NCBI RefSeq assembly: GCF_012034245.1
Contig: NZ_JAATEO010000020.1
Coordinates: forward strand, 57,816-121,815
Origin: Micromonospora thermarum
GTDB taxonomy: Bacteria; Actinomycetota; Actinomycetes; Mycobacteriales; Micromonosporaceae
Length of the DNA stretch: 64,000 nucleotides
Reading direction: 5' to 3'
The notes under the pieces were generated by a model. That model was not told the origin of the DNA and searched no databases. It was given only the letters and a program-made list of their open reading frames with translations. Shown piece after piece: positions 7,461 to 16,263 of this stretch (positions within the stretch are counted from its first letter, which is position 1; each line of letters opens with the position of its first letter). Position numbers and translations under genes: made by a program.

Positions 7461-8417
7461 TCAGGAGACCGGACGGGCGTGTTCCAGCTTGATCGGCGCG
7501 TGCAGCGCCGAAACCTCGGCAGCCTCACGATCCTCGACGATCACCGTACCGCCGTCACCCGCGACCGTCGCCACCACCCCGCCCGGAATGTTCAACGCCG
7601 TACGCATGGTCGCCGGATCCCCGATCACCGTGATCGTGTACGGCCCCGTCAACCGCCGCCCGTCCACGATCAACGACCCGTTCTCCCCGTCCAGGAAGAA
7701 CGTCGACGCGATGATCCGCACCGTCGCCCGATCACCGCCGGAAATCTGCATCGCCTCCGCGCCCGCGCCCCGCAACTCCTGCACCGCGTCCAGCACCCGC
7801 GACGCCGAGATCGGCTTCCCACCACCGGCCTCGAACCGCACCGACAACCCCGGCCCCGTCGCCGGCAGCGTCCCCGCCAGGATGCCCAGCTCGTCCGCCC
7901 GCCGGCTCGCCTCCTCCAACGCCGCCTGCCGACCCTGCTCACCCGAGCGCAACTGCCGCTGGCTCTCCTCCAACGTCGCGATGTCCTGCCGCAGCCGAAC
8001 ATCCCGCGCGTTAAGGTCGTACAGAATCCGCACCAGGTCCTCCTGGCGCGCCGCCGACGTCGTCGGATCCGCCGACGTCGTCCGCAGCTGCTCCACCAGC
8101 GTGAACCCCAGCAACGCCAGCAGCACCGCGATCATCAGCGCCGCCGAACTCATCCGCCGCCCCGCACCGGCCGGTGCCCCAGCGGCCGCCCCGTCCCCGC
8201 CGGCCGGCTCCGCCGTCGACAGATTCACCGTCGGCTCACCACCGTCCCGCGCCGCCGGCTCCTCCCCCGGGGCGGCCTCCGGCGCCAGCGGGCTCAACTC
8301 GTCCGGATCCGGCGCGTCCGGCCGCGGATCCGGCTCCCCCGCCGGACCCGACGGACGCCGCGGATCCGCCGGCTGCGGCCAACCGGTGCCCGTCTCGGTG
8401 TGCTCGTCGCTGCTCAT
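7461..8417 (-). CDS. DUF881 membrane-anchored protein (Rv1825-like)
   Basis: A 318-residue protein. A long Pro/Glu/Asp-rich, probably cytoplasmic N-terminal tail (1-85) leads to one membrane segment (about 90-110, ALMIAVLLALLGFTLVE), a coiled coil (115-185) and a DUF881 domain with GPGLSVRFEAGG and SALHAPIKLEHA near the end. The DUF881 part is predicted to lie outside the membrane. Paired DUF881 genes flanking a small basic protein are conserved in actinobacteria; Rv1825-type proteins have been linked to envelope or division functions, but no enzymatic role is established. The AGG before its ATG overlaps the sbp stop. Confidence 0.88.
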   Translation of the reverse strand: MSSDEHTETGTGWPQPADPRRPSGPAGEPDPRPDAPDPDELSPLAPEAAPGEEPAARDGGEPTVNLSTAEPAGGDGAAAGAPAGAGRRMSSAALMIAVLLALLGFTLVEQLRTTSADPTTSAARQEDLVRILYDLNARDVRLRQDIATLEESQRQLRSGEQGRQAALEEASRRADELGILAGTLPATGPGLSVRFEAGGGKPISASRVLDAVQELRGAGAEAMQISGGDRATVRIIASTFFLDGENGSLIVDGRRLTGPYTITVIGDPATMRTALNIPGGVVATVAGDGGTVIVEDREAAEVSALHAPIKLEHARPVS

Positions 8418-8427
8418 CACAGACAAC

Positions 8428-8760
8428 CTACGCCCGGAACAGGTGCCGGCGGATCGCCGCCACGTTCCCGAAGATCCGCACCCCCAGCACGACCACCACA
8501 CCCGTCGACAGCTGGCTGCCCACGCCCAACTGGTCCCCCAGATACACGATCAGACCGGCCACCAGCACGTTCGAGATGAACGACACCACGAACTGCTTGT
8601 CGTCGAAGATCCGATCCAGCTTGGCCCGCACCCCGCCGAACACCGCGTCCAACGCCGCCACCACGGCGATCGGCAGGTACGGCTGCAACGCCGCCGGGAC
8701 CGTCGGGTCGAGCCACAACCCGAGCCCCACACCCGCGAGCAACGCCAACACCGCGATCAT
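8428..8760 (-). CDS. sbp: Small basic protein (Sbp, DUF1290)
   Basis: A 110-residue membrane protein with three hydrophobic segments (about 2-18, 25-42 and 58-95), the family sequence LPIAVVAALDAVFGGVRAKL and a basic C-terminus (RRHLFRA). Sbp homologues form part of a conserved operon with DUF881 proteins; the biochemical role is unknown. The start overlaps the upstream DUF881 stop by four bases, showing tight translational coupling. Confidence 0.92.
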   Translation of the reverse strand: MIAVLALLAGVGLGLWLDPTVPAALQPYLPIAVVAALDAVFGGVRAKLDRIFDDKQFVVSFISNVLVAGLIVYLGDQLGVGSQLSTGVVVVLGVRIFGNVAAIRRHLFRA

Positions 8761-9689
8761 CGACTACCTCCGGAGGGGGTGGGAGACGTCCCCGAACCGG
8801 ACGCCCCCGGACTGACCGACCGACCCGACGGCGTCGGACTCGGGCTGGCCGGCGGCTGCGCGTAGCGTAGCCGCGGCTCCGGCGCGGCCGGCAACGTGAG
8901 GTCCTCGGCGTCGCGGATCCCGAACGACAAGCCCGTGTCCTCGGCGACCTTCCGCATCGTCGACGCGCTCCGGCCCCGCTCGTACCGCTCCCGCATCTCC
9001 TCCGGCCCGATCGCCGACACCTCGTACGGCCCCGTCACGGGCCGGAAGTCCACCAGGATCGCCTGCCCCGCCTGCCGGATCGTCGACGTCGCCGTCAACC
9101 GCTGACCGTTGATCGCGATCGCCTCCGCGCCCGCCGCCCACAGGTCGTTCGCGACCCCCTGCAGGTCGGTGTAGATCACCTTCGACGGCCCCACGTCCGC
9201 GTCGGGCACCGCGTCCTCGTCCGGCGGCGCGTCCGCCAGCCGCACCACGACGCCGTCACCGCGCACCCGGCCCAGCCCGGTGCCCGCCTCGAGGTTCCGC
9301 AGCCGCGCCGCCTCCGAACCGCCCAGCGCGGCGGCCCGCAGCCGGGCCACCTCCGCCCGCAGCGCGTCAGCCCGCTCGGACAGGTCGTCGGTCTCGCTCT
9401 CCCGCTGCTTGATCTGCTGCACCAGACCCTCCCGGGCCTGGGTACGTCCCGGCGCCTCCGCCACCGTCTGCCGGTACGCCACCGCGAACAGGAAACCCAG
9501 CACCAGCAGGACGACCAGGCTCACCGACCGCGCCGACCACTGCCGCCAGCTCGCCGGCGGCGCCTCCCGCCGGCGCTCGGCCGCGTCCGCGTACCCCGGA
9601 TCGAGCGGGTTGCGGAACAGTTCGGTCAGGAAGTCCGGCGCGTACACCCGCGCCGTGCGCTCCGGGCGCTCCGTCGGCGTGCCGGTCAT
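8757..9689 (-). CDS. DUF881 membrane-anchored protein (Rv1823-like)
   Basis: A 310-residue protein with a cytoplasmic tail (1-50), one transmembrane helix (about 54-72, SLVVLLVLGFLFAVAY), a coiled coil (75-120) and a DUF881 domain containing KVIYTDLQGVANDLWAAGAEAIAINGQR (about 170-197), followed by a Pro/Ser/Gly tail. It is the second DUF881 copy around sbp, equivalent to Rv1823. The ATG overlaps the pgsA stop (ATGA). Confidence 0.9.
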   Translation of the reverse strand: MTGTPTERPERTARVYAPDFLTELFRNPLDPGYADAAERRREAPPASWRQWSARSVSLVVLLVLGFLFAVAYRQTVAEAPGRTQAREGLVQQIKQRESETDDLSERADALRAEVARLRAAALGGSEAARLRNLEAGTGLGRVRGDGVVVRLADAPPDEDAVPDADVGPSKVIYTDLQGVANDLWAAGAEAIAINGQRLTATSTIRQAGQAILVDFRPVTGPYEVSAIGPEEMRERYERGRSASTMRKVAEDTGLSFGIRDAEDLTLPAAPEPRLRYAQPPASPSPTPSGRSVSPGASGSGTSPTPSGGSR

Positions 9690-10297
9690 CGCCTCGCCTC
9701 CCGCACCAGCCGGTACGCCTGCACCACGTACATCCCGCCGGCCACCCAGTAGAGCACCAGACCCCACCACGCCAGCCCCCAACCGATGGCGCCGGCCGCC
9801 GTCGCCGCGGCCGGTACCGCCGCCGCGAGCAGCAGGATCGGGAACGCGGCCAGCAGCAGGAACGTCGCCGTCTTGCCGACGTAGTGCACCGGCGGCGGCC
9901 CGTACCCGTGGCGCCGCAGCACGGCGAGCGAGCCCAGCAGGAGCACCTCCCGGGCCAGCAGTGCCACCGTGAACTGCCACGGCACCACCTCGCGGGCGGT
10001 GAACGCCAGCAGCGTGGCCAGGATGTAGAGCCGGTCGGCGAGCGGGTCCAGCAGCTCGCCCAAGCGGCTCACCTGGCCGAGCCGGCGGGCGATCCAGCCG
10101 TCCACCCAGTCGGTGGTGCCGCCGACGGCCAGCACCACGATCGCGGCCACGTCGGCGCGCGGCACCAGCAGCAGGTACAGGAACAACGGGACGCCGAGCA
10201 GCCGGATGAAGCTGATCAGGTTGGGCAGGGTGAGGATCTGGTCGCCCGAATCGGCGGAGGCTCGCGGATGCCCTGCCCGAGCCGGCCGACGCGACAC
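9686..10297 (-). CDS. pgsA: CDP-alcohol phosphatidyltransferase (PgsA-type)
   Basis: A protein of 203 residues. The CDP-alcohol transferase signature runs from TDWVDGWIAR to LGELLDPLADR (about 58-85) with all the conserved Asp and Gly residues, and there are five or six membrane helices. It transfers a phosphatidyl group from CDP-diacylglycerol to an alcohol, probably glycerol 3-phosphate (Rv1822/PgsA2 position), though the acceptor cannot be settled from sequence. The GTG start follows GGAGGAGG. It heads the DUF881-sbp-DUF881 operon, linking phospholipid supply with envelope proteins. Confidence 0.92.
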   Translation of the reverse strand: MSRRPARAGHPRASADSGDQILTLPNLISFIRLLGVPLFLYLLLVPRADVAAIVVLAVGGTTDWVDGWIARRLGQVSRLGELLDPLADRLYILATLLAFTAREVVPWQFTVALLAREVLLLGSLAVLRRHGYGPPPVHYVGKTATFLLLAAFPILLLAAAVPAAATAAGAIGWGLAWWGLVLYWVAGGMYVVQAYRLVREARR

Positions 10298-10423
10298 CGA
10301 ACCTCCTCCGCGACGCGCTCCGGCGCCCGGCCGTGATCGGACGGTGCGGAGGCTCGTACGCACTGTCGGGCCGGCTGTCGCCGGCTCCCCCTGCGGCCCC
10401 GGGCCCGGGGCCGACTTCCGACG

Positions 10424-10475
10424 CGGCCCGTGATCACGTGGGATCACGGGCCGGGCGAGTTGCGCTGCCACTATA
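10424..10475 (-). promoter_or_regulatory. Candidate pgsA promoter with adjacent 12-bp inverted repeat
   Basis: A good -10 box TATAGT (10475-10470) lies on the minus strand, followed about 16 bp on by a perfect 12-bp inverted repeat CGGCCCGTGATC/GATCACGGGCCG (10424-10435 and 10442-10453, 6-base loop). The repeat could be an operator or attenuator in the pgsA leader or the terminator of the upstream MarR gene. No clear -35 is present. Nothing coding is seen elsewhere in the 290-bp gap. Confidence 0.45.
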
Positions 10476-10587
10476 TCCGCCCTGTCGCGGGCTTCCCGGT
10501 GTCCGGTGCCGTCCTCGCCGCGCATTCCAGCGGTGTGGTGTAGGCCACATCGCGCAAGGCGTCCTAGGAAGCTAGATGACGCCGGGA

Positions 10588-11055
10588 TCAGGCCGAGCGG
10601 GCGGCCACCCCCGGTGCCGGTTCGGGAGCCGAGGCCGCGGCCCGGCTGAACGCCAGCAGCGCGACGAGCAGCTCCTGCTGCACCCGGCCGGGCATCCGGT
10701 CGAGGACCGCCTGCACGGCGCGGTGCCGGCGCTCCTTCACGTCGCAGAGCAGCGCCTCCGCGGCGGGCGTCGGCACCAGCCGCACCTCCCGCCGGTCGTG
10801 CGGATCCCCCACCCGCCGCAGCAGGCCGGTAGCCTCCAGCCGGTCGCACAACCGGCTCGCCGACGACGGTACGACGTCCAGCAGCTCCGCCAGCCCGTTG
10901 ACGTTGGTGTCCGGTCGGCTGCTGAGCAGCGACAGCACGCGCAGCTGCGTGGGCGAGACGGCCAGCTGCTGCCGGGAGACCGCCGAGTCCAGCACACCGA
11001 TGAGGGCCTCGGCCGCCCCGTCGATGGCCGCCGCCAGATCCGGAGAACGCTCCAC
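10588..11055 (-). CDS. MarR-family transcriptional regulator
   Basis: A protein of 155 residues with a MarR winged helix: SPTQLRVLSLLSS, a recognition region NGLAELLDVVPSSASRLCDRLEATGLLRR (about 53-80) and the wing HDRREVRLVPT. It should bind DNA as a dimer. The GTG start has AGGAGA six bases upstream. It is preceded by a SpoIIE-type phosphatase gene 57 bp upstream on the same strand, so the two may be one operon; its ligand and targets are unknown. Confidence 0.88.
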   Translation of the reverse strand: MERSPDLAAAIDGAAEALIGVLDSAVSRQQLAVSPTQLRVLSLLSSRPDTNVNGLAELLDVVPSSASRLCDRLEATGLLRRVGDPHDRREVRLVPTPAAEALLCDVKERRHRAVQAVLDRMPGRVQQELLVALLAFSRAAASAPEPAPGVAARSA

Positions 11056-11112
11056 CCGCTGTCTCCTGCGATTGTCCCGCTCGGGTCGACGCCGCCGTCG
11101 CGGCGACCGCCC

Positions 11113-12288
11113 TCATTCCACGTCCCTGCCGGAACCGCGCCAGTCCAGGCAGACCACCACCGCGTCGTCCCGCAGGTCCGCGTCGTCGTGCCAGGCGCGC
11201 AGCTCGCGCATCACCGTACCAACCGCCTCCGGTGGCGGTTGCAACCGCGCCGCGCGCATCGCCCGGCCCATCGCCCGGTCCCCGTACCGGCCGCGCCCGG
11301 CCGGTACGGCCGCCCACACGCCGTCGCTGACCACGAACAGCCGGTCCCCCGGTTCCAGGTCGACCTCCTGCACGTCGTAGCGGGTCTCGGCGAACATGCC
11401 CAGCGGCAGCTGCTGCTCCAGGCTGATCGGGGTGAGCGCGCCGCCGCGCAGGCGCAGCAGGTGCGGAGAGCCGGCGTCGACCGCCCGCAGCCGGCCGGTG
11501 GCGGTGTCCAGCTCCAGCAGCAGCGTGGCGACGTGCCGCGCGCCCCGATGCTGGTGGAAGACGGTGTCCGAGGCCAACTCCGCCTGCTCCACCAGGCTCT
11601 CGCCGGAGCGGCGCGCGTTGCGCAGGGCGTTCACCGTCACGGCGGTGAGCACCGCCGCCGCGAGTCCGACGCCGTGACCGTCCAGCACCGTCACGGTCAG
11701 CCGGTCACCGTCCACCGACCAGTCGAAGTGGTCACCGCCCACCGTATACGCCGGCTCCAACTGGCCGGCGAGCTGGAACGCGTCGTGGCTCATGCTGCGG
11801 GCGGGCAGCAGCTCCCACTGCAACTCGGCGGCCATGCTCAGGCGCTCGCGCCGGCGGGCCCGGTGGTAGCGGTCGGTCCCGCGGTCCGCCGCCCGCAACG
11901 CCGTCGCCAGCTCCCCCGCGATCTCCAGCGCCTGGCCGACCACCTCGGGGCCGGCCGGGCCCGGCAGCTCGACCAGCAGCACACCGATCCGGTCCCCCCA
12001 CGCCGTCAGGGGCAGGTACCACCGGCACCGGCCCGCCGCGTCCTCCTCGCTGATCGCCTGCTGGCTGCTGAAGCACCGCCGCGCCAGCCCCCGCCGGTCG
12101 GGTGGGCCGCCGTCGGGCCGGTCCGCGTCGCCCACCGGCCACAGCCCGCCCAGGCGGTAGTCGGCGATGAGCACCTCCGTGCGCGTCGCGCCGAGCCCGG
12201 AACGGATCGTCCGGTCGGCGGCCTCCACCAGCCGGTCCGGCGGGGCCGCACGAAGCGCGCGCGACACCAGACCAACCGGGTCCGACAT
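11113..12288 (-). CDS. PP2C-type (SpoIIE) protein phosphatase with GAF-like sensor
   Basis: A 391-residue protein. Residues about 10-170 resemble a GAF-type sensor, then SMAAELQWELLPA introduces a SpoIIE/RsbU phosphatase domain (about 175-385) with GGDHFDW, DGHGVG and LFVVSDGVWAA supplying the acidic metal-binding residues. Such enzymes dephosphorylate STAS anti-anti-sigma factors in partner-switching control. The ATG has GGAGGG four bases upstream. MEDS-STAS and MEDS-ATPase genes at about 29-31 kb are possible distant partners, but nothing in the sequence ties them together. Confidence 0.88.
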   Translation of the reverse strand: MSDPVGLVSRALRAAPPDRLVEAADRTIRSGLGATRTEVLIADYRLGGLWPVGDADRPDGGPPDRRGLARRCFSSQQAISEEDAAGRCRWYLPLTAWGDRIGVLLVELPGPAGPEVVGQALEIAGELATALRAADRGTDRYHRARRRERLSMAAELQWELLPARSMSHDAFQLAGQLEPAYTVGGDHFDWSVDGDRLTVTVLDGHGVGLAAAVLTAVTVNALRNARRSGESLVEQAELASDTVFHQHRGARHVATLLLELDTATGRLRAVDAGSPHLLRLRGGALTPISLEQQLPLGMFAETRYDVQEVDLEPGDRLFVVSDGVWAAVPAGRGRYGDRAMGRAMRAARLQPPPEAVGTVMRELRAWHDDADLRDDAVVVCLDWRGSGRDVE

Positions 12289-12396
12289 GATTCCCTCCGA
12301 CAACACTTGCAGCAGGGCAAGCATCATACGGAGACGGTCGCCCGTCGCCGCGCCCGGCATCGACGCGACCGGACGGCACCGTCACGACCTGGGAAT

Positions 12397-13152
12397 TCAG
12401 TCCGCCCCGCGCACGGCCACCCCGCCGTGGAAGGCGTCCGGCACCGCCGCCGGCGTCCCCTCGGGCCGCCAGTGCGTGATCGGCCCGATCCCGTCGGCGG
12501 TGGGGGTCCACCGGCCGAGCAGCGGGCGGAACGCCGCCGGCGCCCGCATCCGGAAGGCCGGCCCCATCATCGCCAGCGCCTGCGGGTACGCGGCCAGCTC
12601 CTCGGTGTCGAAGTCCACCGCGAGCAGGCTGCCCGGTGCCGTCGCCGCGTACAGCTCGTCGAGGGTGCGGGCCAGCGTCCCGTCGTCCAGGAACGCGGCC
12701 AGCCCCAGGAAGACCACCCCGACCGGCCTCCTCCCCCACCCCGGCACGAACCGGTGCAGCTGCGCCGGGTCGACGGTGCCGATGTCCGTCGCGTCGCCGA
12801 ACCCGTAGCCGGCCCGGTCGCTGTCGGCCAGGATCCGCTGGCCGAGCCGGATGGTGACCGGGTCGACGTCGGTGTAGAGCACCGTCGCGTCGGGAACGGC
12901 CTCGTGCACGTTGCCCCTCGTGGGCACCCCCGCCCCGAAGACCAGGAACCCGTCCACCCCCTCGGCGGCCATCGCCCGCACCGCCCGGCCGAGGAAGGCC
13001 CGCAGCTCCCGGAACACCGGCGCGCACGGCCCGTACGCCGACTCGAACGCGCGGGCGGCGGCGACGTCGACCGGGAAGTGGTGCTCCCCGCCGAGCCAGT
13101 GGTCGATCATCCGTGCGGTGCTCGGCTGGTCCGGTTCCGGTTCCTCAACCAT
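12397..13152 (-). CDS. DUF574-type SAM-dependent methyltransferase
   Basis: A protein of 251 residues with the actinomycete-specific signature ARMIDHWLGGEHHFPVD (residues 13-29), FLVFGAGVPTRGNVHE for SAM binding and YTDVDPVTIRLGQRIL. This family has a methyltransferase fold but its substrates are largely unknown. The sequence FGAGVPT departs slightly from the usual FLDIGSGLPT core, so cofactor binding may be altered. ATG is preceded by GGGAGGG. It is divergent from the universal stress protein gene. Confidence 0.87.
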   Translation of the reverse strand: MVEEPEPDQPSTARMIDHWLGGEHHFPVDVAAARAFESAYGPCAPVFRELRAFLGRAVRAMAAEGVDGFLVFGAGVPTRGNVHEAVPDATVLYTDVDPVTIRLGQRILADSDRAGYGFGDATDIGTVDPAQLHRFVPGWGRRPVGVVFLGLAAFLDDGTLARTLDELYAATAPGSLLAVDFDTEELAAYPQALAMMGPAFRMRAPAAFRPLLGRWTPTADGIGPITHWRPEGTPAAVPDAFHGGVAVRGAD

Positions 13153-13264
13153 CGACGACGCTCCCTCCCCGGTGGTCGTCGCCCAGCGTACCGACCGTCC
13201 AGTGCGGGCGGTATCGCCGCGCAACCGCCCGGTGACCGGGATACTGACCCCGGAGGTGAGCGGG

Positions 13265-14146
13265 GTGAACTCGGCCAACGGCGCGGCGGTGGTGGTCGGC
13301 GTGGACGGGTCGGAGCAGGCCCTGCGGGCCGTCCGCCTGGCGGCCGTCGAGGCGGCCCGCCGCAACCGTCCACTGCGTGTCGTCCACGGATTCATCTGGC
13401 CGCTGCTGCACGTACCGGTGGACGCGCCGCCCGGCGGCCCGCCCGGCGCGGGCATCCGCCACCAGGCCGAGCAGCTGGTCGCCGCGGCCGTCGCCGAGGC
13501 CGAGGCGACCGTACCGGACCTGCGCGTGTCCGGGGAGATCATCGACGGGGAGGCTGCCGCGGTCCTGCTCGGCGAGTCCCCGACCGCCGTGATGATCGTG
13601 CTCGGCGACCGCGGGCTCGGCGGGTTCGCGGCCCTGGTGGTCGGCTCCGTCGCGGTGCAGGTCGCCACGTACGCCGACTGCCCGGTCCTGGTCGCCCGCG
13701 GCAGCGACCACCCCGACGGACCGGTCGTGGTGGGCGTGGACGGTTCCGAGGTGTCCCGCCTGGCCGTCGAGTTCGCGGCGGAGGAGGCAGCGCTGCGCGA
13801 CGCCGAACTGGTCGCGCTGCACGCCTACCGGCACCCGGTCTCCGCCGGCCCCGGCGACATGCAACCCCTGGTGTACGACGAGAGCGAACTGCGCGACGAG
13901 GAGCAGCGGGTGCTCGCCGAATCCCTCACGGGGCTCGGCGACCGGTGGCCGGACCTGACCATCCGCCGGGCGACCACCCGGGGCCGCCCGGCGCGGATGC
14001 TCACCGAGGCGTCCCGCCAGGCGCAGCTGCTGGTGGTCGGCGGGCAGGGCCACAGCGAGCTGGCCGGCCTGCTGCTGGGCTCGGTGAGCCACTCGGTGCT
14101 GCACCACGCCGACTGCCCGGTCGCCGTCGTCCGCGCGCCCCGCTGA
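13265..14146 (+). CDS. Tandem universal stress protein
   Basis: A 293-residue protein with two Usp domains (about 5-145 and 150-292). Each starts with VVVGVDGSE and ends with the ATP-binding loop pattern G-x2-G-x9-G-S (GDRGLGGFAALVVGS and GQGHSELAGLLLGS) followed by ADCPV. ATP-binding USPs act in dormancy or stress signalling. GTG at this position is chosen because GGAGG lies eight bases upstream. Adjacent genes give no specific process. Confidence 0.92.
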   Translation: MNSANGAAVVVGVDGSEQALRAVRLAAVEAARRNRPLRVVHGFIWPLLHVPVDAPPGGPPGAGIRHQAEQLVAAAVAEAEATVPDLRVSGEIIDGEAAAVLLGESPTAVMIVLGDRGLGGFAALVVGSVAVQVATYADCPVLVARGSDHPDGPVVVGVDGSEVSRLAVEFAAEEAALRDAELVALHAYRHPVSAGPGDMQPLVYDESELRDEEQRVLAESLTGLGDRWPDLTIRRATTRGRPARMLTEASRQAQLLVVGGQGHSELAGLLLGSVSHSVLHHADCPVAVVRAPR

Positions 14147-14255
14147 CCGGCCCGGCACCGCGCCGTCGGCACCGGCCCTGGGCACGGTTGGCCGGCGCGC
14201 CGACGGGTAGACCAGCCCGGTACGCCAACGGCGAGGACGACCGGAGGAGGCAGCG

Positions 14256-14468
14256 ATGCCAGGACCACGGCCGGGGAGCAACGCGTACGACAAGCAGCGC
14301 GCGCGCATCCGGGACGCGATCGACGATTCCGGACGGCGGGTGTCGGACCGGAAGGCGAACGAGGTCGCCAACCGGATCCTCCAGCAGGACCGGGGCCAGC
14401 GGGGTGTGGTCCGCGGTGACCGGATCTACGGCCCGAAGAGCGAGCGGGAAGCCGGCGACCCCACGTGA
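14256..14468 (+). CDS. Small conserved basic protein
   Basis: A soluble 70-residue protein rich in Arg, Lys and Asp, with YDKQRARIRDAI, ANRILQQDRGQRG and RGDRIYGPKSER segments, likely helical. No function is recognised. GGAGGAGG lies five bases before the ATG, and the stop overlaps the next start (GTGA), which supports it as a real gene in a two-gene unit. Confidence 0.7.
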   Translation: MPGPRPGSNAYDKQRARIRDAIDDSGRRVSDRKANEVANRILQQDRGQRGVVRGDRIYGPKSEREAGDPT

Positions 14469-14932
14469 GAGCGGTGGACCTGGTCGACGGGGCGATCGCC
14501 GGCGCGGTCGGCAGCAGCGCCCTGAACGCGGTCGGCTTCCTGGACATGACGCTGCGGGCCCGACCGGCCAGCAGCACCCCGGAGGAGAGCGCCCGCCGCC
14601 TCGCCCAGATGACGCACGTCGACCTCGGGCCCGAGGACCGGGCGGCCAACCGCCGCTCGGGGCTCGGCCCCCTGCTCGGCTACGGTCTGGGTCTCACCGC
14701 CGGGATCGGGTTCGCTCTGCTGGCCCGTGGCCGGCGCATGCCGCTGCCACTGGCCAGCGGGGTGCTCGGCGGCGGGGTGATGACGATGTCGGACGGGTCG
14801 TTGACCGCGCTCGGCATCACCGACCCGCGCACCTGGAGCCGTACCGACTGGCTGTCCGACATCATTCCGCACCTGGCGTTCGGCGTGGCGGCGGCCGCAA
14901 CCTGGAACCGGCTCCGGTCGCCGCGCGGCTGA
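14465..14932 (+). CDS. Small membrane protein of unknown function
   Basis: A protein of 155 residues with glycine-rich hydrophobic stretches at about 8-28, 73-87, 97-112 and 133-148, suggesting up to four membrane segments, and a soluble middle portion (LAQMTHVDLGPEDRAANRR). No family is recognised with confidence. It is translationally coupled to the preceding small basic protein and followed by a strong hairpin. Confidence 0.7.
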   Translation: MRAVDLVDGAIAGAVGSSALNAVGFLDMTLRARPASSTPEESARRLAQMTHVDLGPEDRAANRRSGLGPLLGYGLGLTAGIGFALLARGRRMPLPLASGVLGGGVMTMSDGSLTALGITDPRTWSRTDWLSDIIPHLAFGVAAAATWNRLRSPRG

Positions 14933-14944
14933 CCCGGAACGCGT

Positions 14945-14981
14945 TCGCGCCGCCCGTCCCTGGTGGGAACGGGCGGCGCGA
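14945..14981. terminator. Bidirectional terminator hairpin
   Basis: TCGCGCCGCCCGTCCC pairs with GGGAACGGGCGGCGCGA across TGGT, with one bulged base. It sits between two convergent genes (stops at 14932 and 14997). Confidence 0.75.
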
Positions 14982-14996
14982 GCCTGTGGTCGGCGG

Positions 14997-15191
14997 TCAG
15001 CTCTCGTCCTCGGCCACCGGTTCCGACGCAGGGCCGTACGGCGAGACCTGTCCCTTGGGCACCGGACGTCCCTCGTCGCCTCGGGAGGAGCCCCGGTTGA
15101 GCGGATGACCCGTCGGCTTCGGACCCTTGCTGTCCTGGCTGGTCGCGCCCTTGTTGTTGCGCCGGAACTCCTCCTGCTGCGGGTTCACCAC
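14997..15191 (-). CDS. Small hydrophilic protein of unknown function
   Basis: A disordered-looking protein of 64 residues, rich in Asn, Gln, Lys, Gly and Pro (NPQQEEFRRNNKGATSQ near the start; PVPKGQVSPYGP near the end). Two adjacent GTG codons could start it; AAGGAG lies six bases before the first. The clear ribosome-binding site and downstream terminator favour a genuine gene, similar in character to small spore- or stress-associated actinomycete proteins, though no function is known. Confidence 0.6.
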   Translation of the reverse strand: MVNPQQEEFRRNNKGATSQDSKGPKPTGHPLNRGSSRGDEGRPVPKGQVSPYGPASEPVAEDES

Positions 15192-15333
15192 GAGCCTCTC
15201 CTTCCGGGTGGGCGACAGCGCACGGCGTACGCCGCCTCCCCGATCGGGTACCCGCAGCCACCGGCCCCATGCCGGGCCGATGCCGTCGCCCCCGGACAGG
15301 GCTAACCCGACGCCGGCCGGGTACGTCCCGGCG

Positions 15334-15984
15334 GTGGGCGACGACCGAAGGACGGCACGGGTGCTGCTGGAGCGGCGCGGGCACACGTACGCCGAGGAGG
15401 CCGGTATCCGGTTGGCCGACCGGCCAGGGCCGCTCTACCAGCTGCTGGTGCTCGCCACCCTGCTGAGCACCCGGATCCGGGCGTGCGTGGCGGTGGCCGC
15501 CGCCCGGGAGCTCTTCGCCGCCGGCTACCGCACGCCGCAGGCGATGGAGGCGGCGAGCTGGCAGGACCGGGTCGACGCCCTCGGTCGGGGTCACTACCGC
15601 CGCTACGACGAGCGGACCGCCACGATGCTCGGCAACGGCGCGCGGGTCTGCCTGGACCGCTGGCACGGGGACCTGCGCCGGATGCACCGCGAGGGGCAGG
15701 GGCAGCCGGCCCGGCTGCGCCGCCTGCTGACCGAGTTCCCCGGCATCGGGCCCACCGGGGCGGACATCTTCCTGCGCGAGGCGCAGGCGGTGTGGCCGGA
15801 CCTGCGCCCGTACGCCGACCGGCGCACGCTGAGCGGGGCGGAGCGGCTGGGCCTGCCCCACAGCCCCGAGCGGCTCGCCGGGCTGGTCGACGACGCGGAC
15901 TTCGGCCGCCTCGCGTCGGCCCTCGTCCGGGTGGCGCTCGGCGAGGAGTCCGCCGGGGAGGTCGCGCGGGCGGCGGGCCGCTGA
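15334..15984 (+). CDS. HhH-GPD (endonuclease III-like) DNA glycosylase
   Basis: A protein of 216 residues. The helix-hairpin-helix LLTEFPGIGPTGADIFLREAQ (about 128-148) and the downstream RPYADRRTL supplying an Asp match the HhH-GPD base-excision superfamily, and the N-terminal LYQLLVLATLLSTRI matches the EndoIII core. The usual catalytic lysine and the C-terminal four-cysteine iron-sulphur loop are missing, so activity may differ from Nth. The GTG start lacks a strong ribosome-binding site; the upstream frame is open, but the family starts here. Confidence 0.75.
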   Translation: MGDDRRTARVLLERRGHTYAEEAGIRLADRPGPLYQLLVLATLLSTRIRACVAVAAARELFAAGYRTPQAMEAASWQDRVDALGRGHYRRYDERTATMLGNGARVCLDRWHGDLRRMHREGQGQPARLRRLLTEFPGIGPTGADIFLREAQAVWPDLRPYADRRTLSGAERLGLPHSPERLAGLVDDADFGRLASALVRVALGEESAGEVARAAGR

Positions 15985-16008
15985 GCCCTCGGCGTGGACG
16001 CCGGCGAC

Positions 16009-16245
16009 TCACTTCGCCGCGTTGTTCCCCGGCTTGGTCAGGTGCCACACGAGCAGGGCAGCGAGCACGGCGAGCACCACCAGGCCGCCGGAGATCCCCT
16101 CCCCGTCCTCGGGGTCGCTGCCGGTGGTCCCGAAGTAGATCACCGCGAGCCCGGCCAGCACCGTGACGGCGGTGCGCAATCCTCGGTCCTTCACGTTCAG
16201 CGACAGTAGCCAAGCAGTGGGGGCGAAGGAGGCTGAACGGCGCAT
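16009..16245 (-). CDS. Small two-helix membrane protein
   Basis: A protein of 78 residues with two transmembrane segments (about 25-40, AVTVLAGLAVIYFG, and 53-70, GGLVVLAVLAALLVWHL) separated by an acidic loop GSDPEDGEG. Function unknown. The ATG is preceded by GTGGG; an internal GTG at NVKDRG is an alternative start without a ribosome-binding site. Confidence 0.6.
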   Translation of the reverse strand: MRRSASFAPTAWLLSLNVKDRGLRTAVTVLAGLAVIYFGTTGSDPEDGEGISGGLVVLAVLAALLVWHLTKPGNNAAK

Positions 16246-16263
16246 TTCCCACCGATCGGGGAC

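Noticed and set aside
10576..15108. A 1,510-codon open frame on the plus strand, and similar very long frames at 57936-60908 and 22442-25150
   Set aside because: They run antisense to well-supported genes, are Arg/Pro/His/Gly-rich and show no family motifs; they result from the GC-rich code of the opposite strand.
15127..15333. Longer N-terminus for the DNA glycosylase-like protein
   Set aside because: The upstream frame is open but overlaps the convergent small gene and its ribosome-binding site, and the family begins near the chosen GTG.
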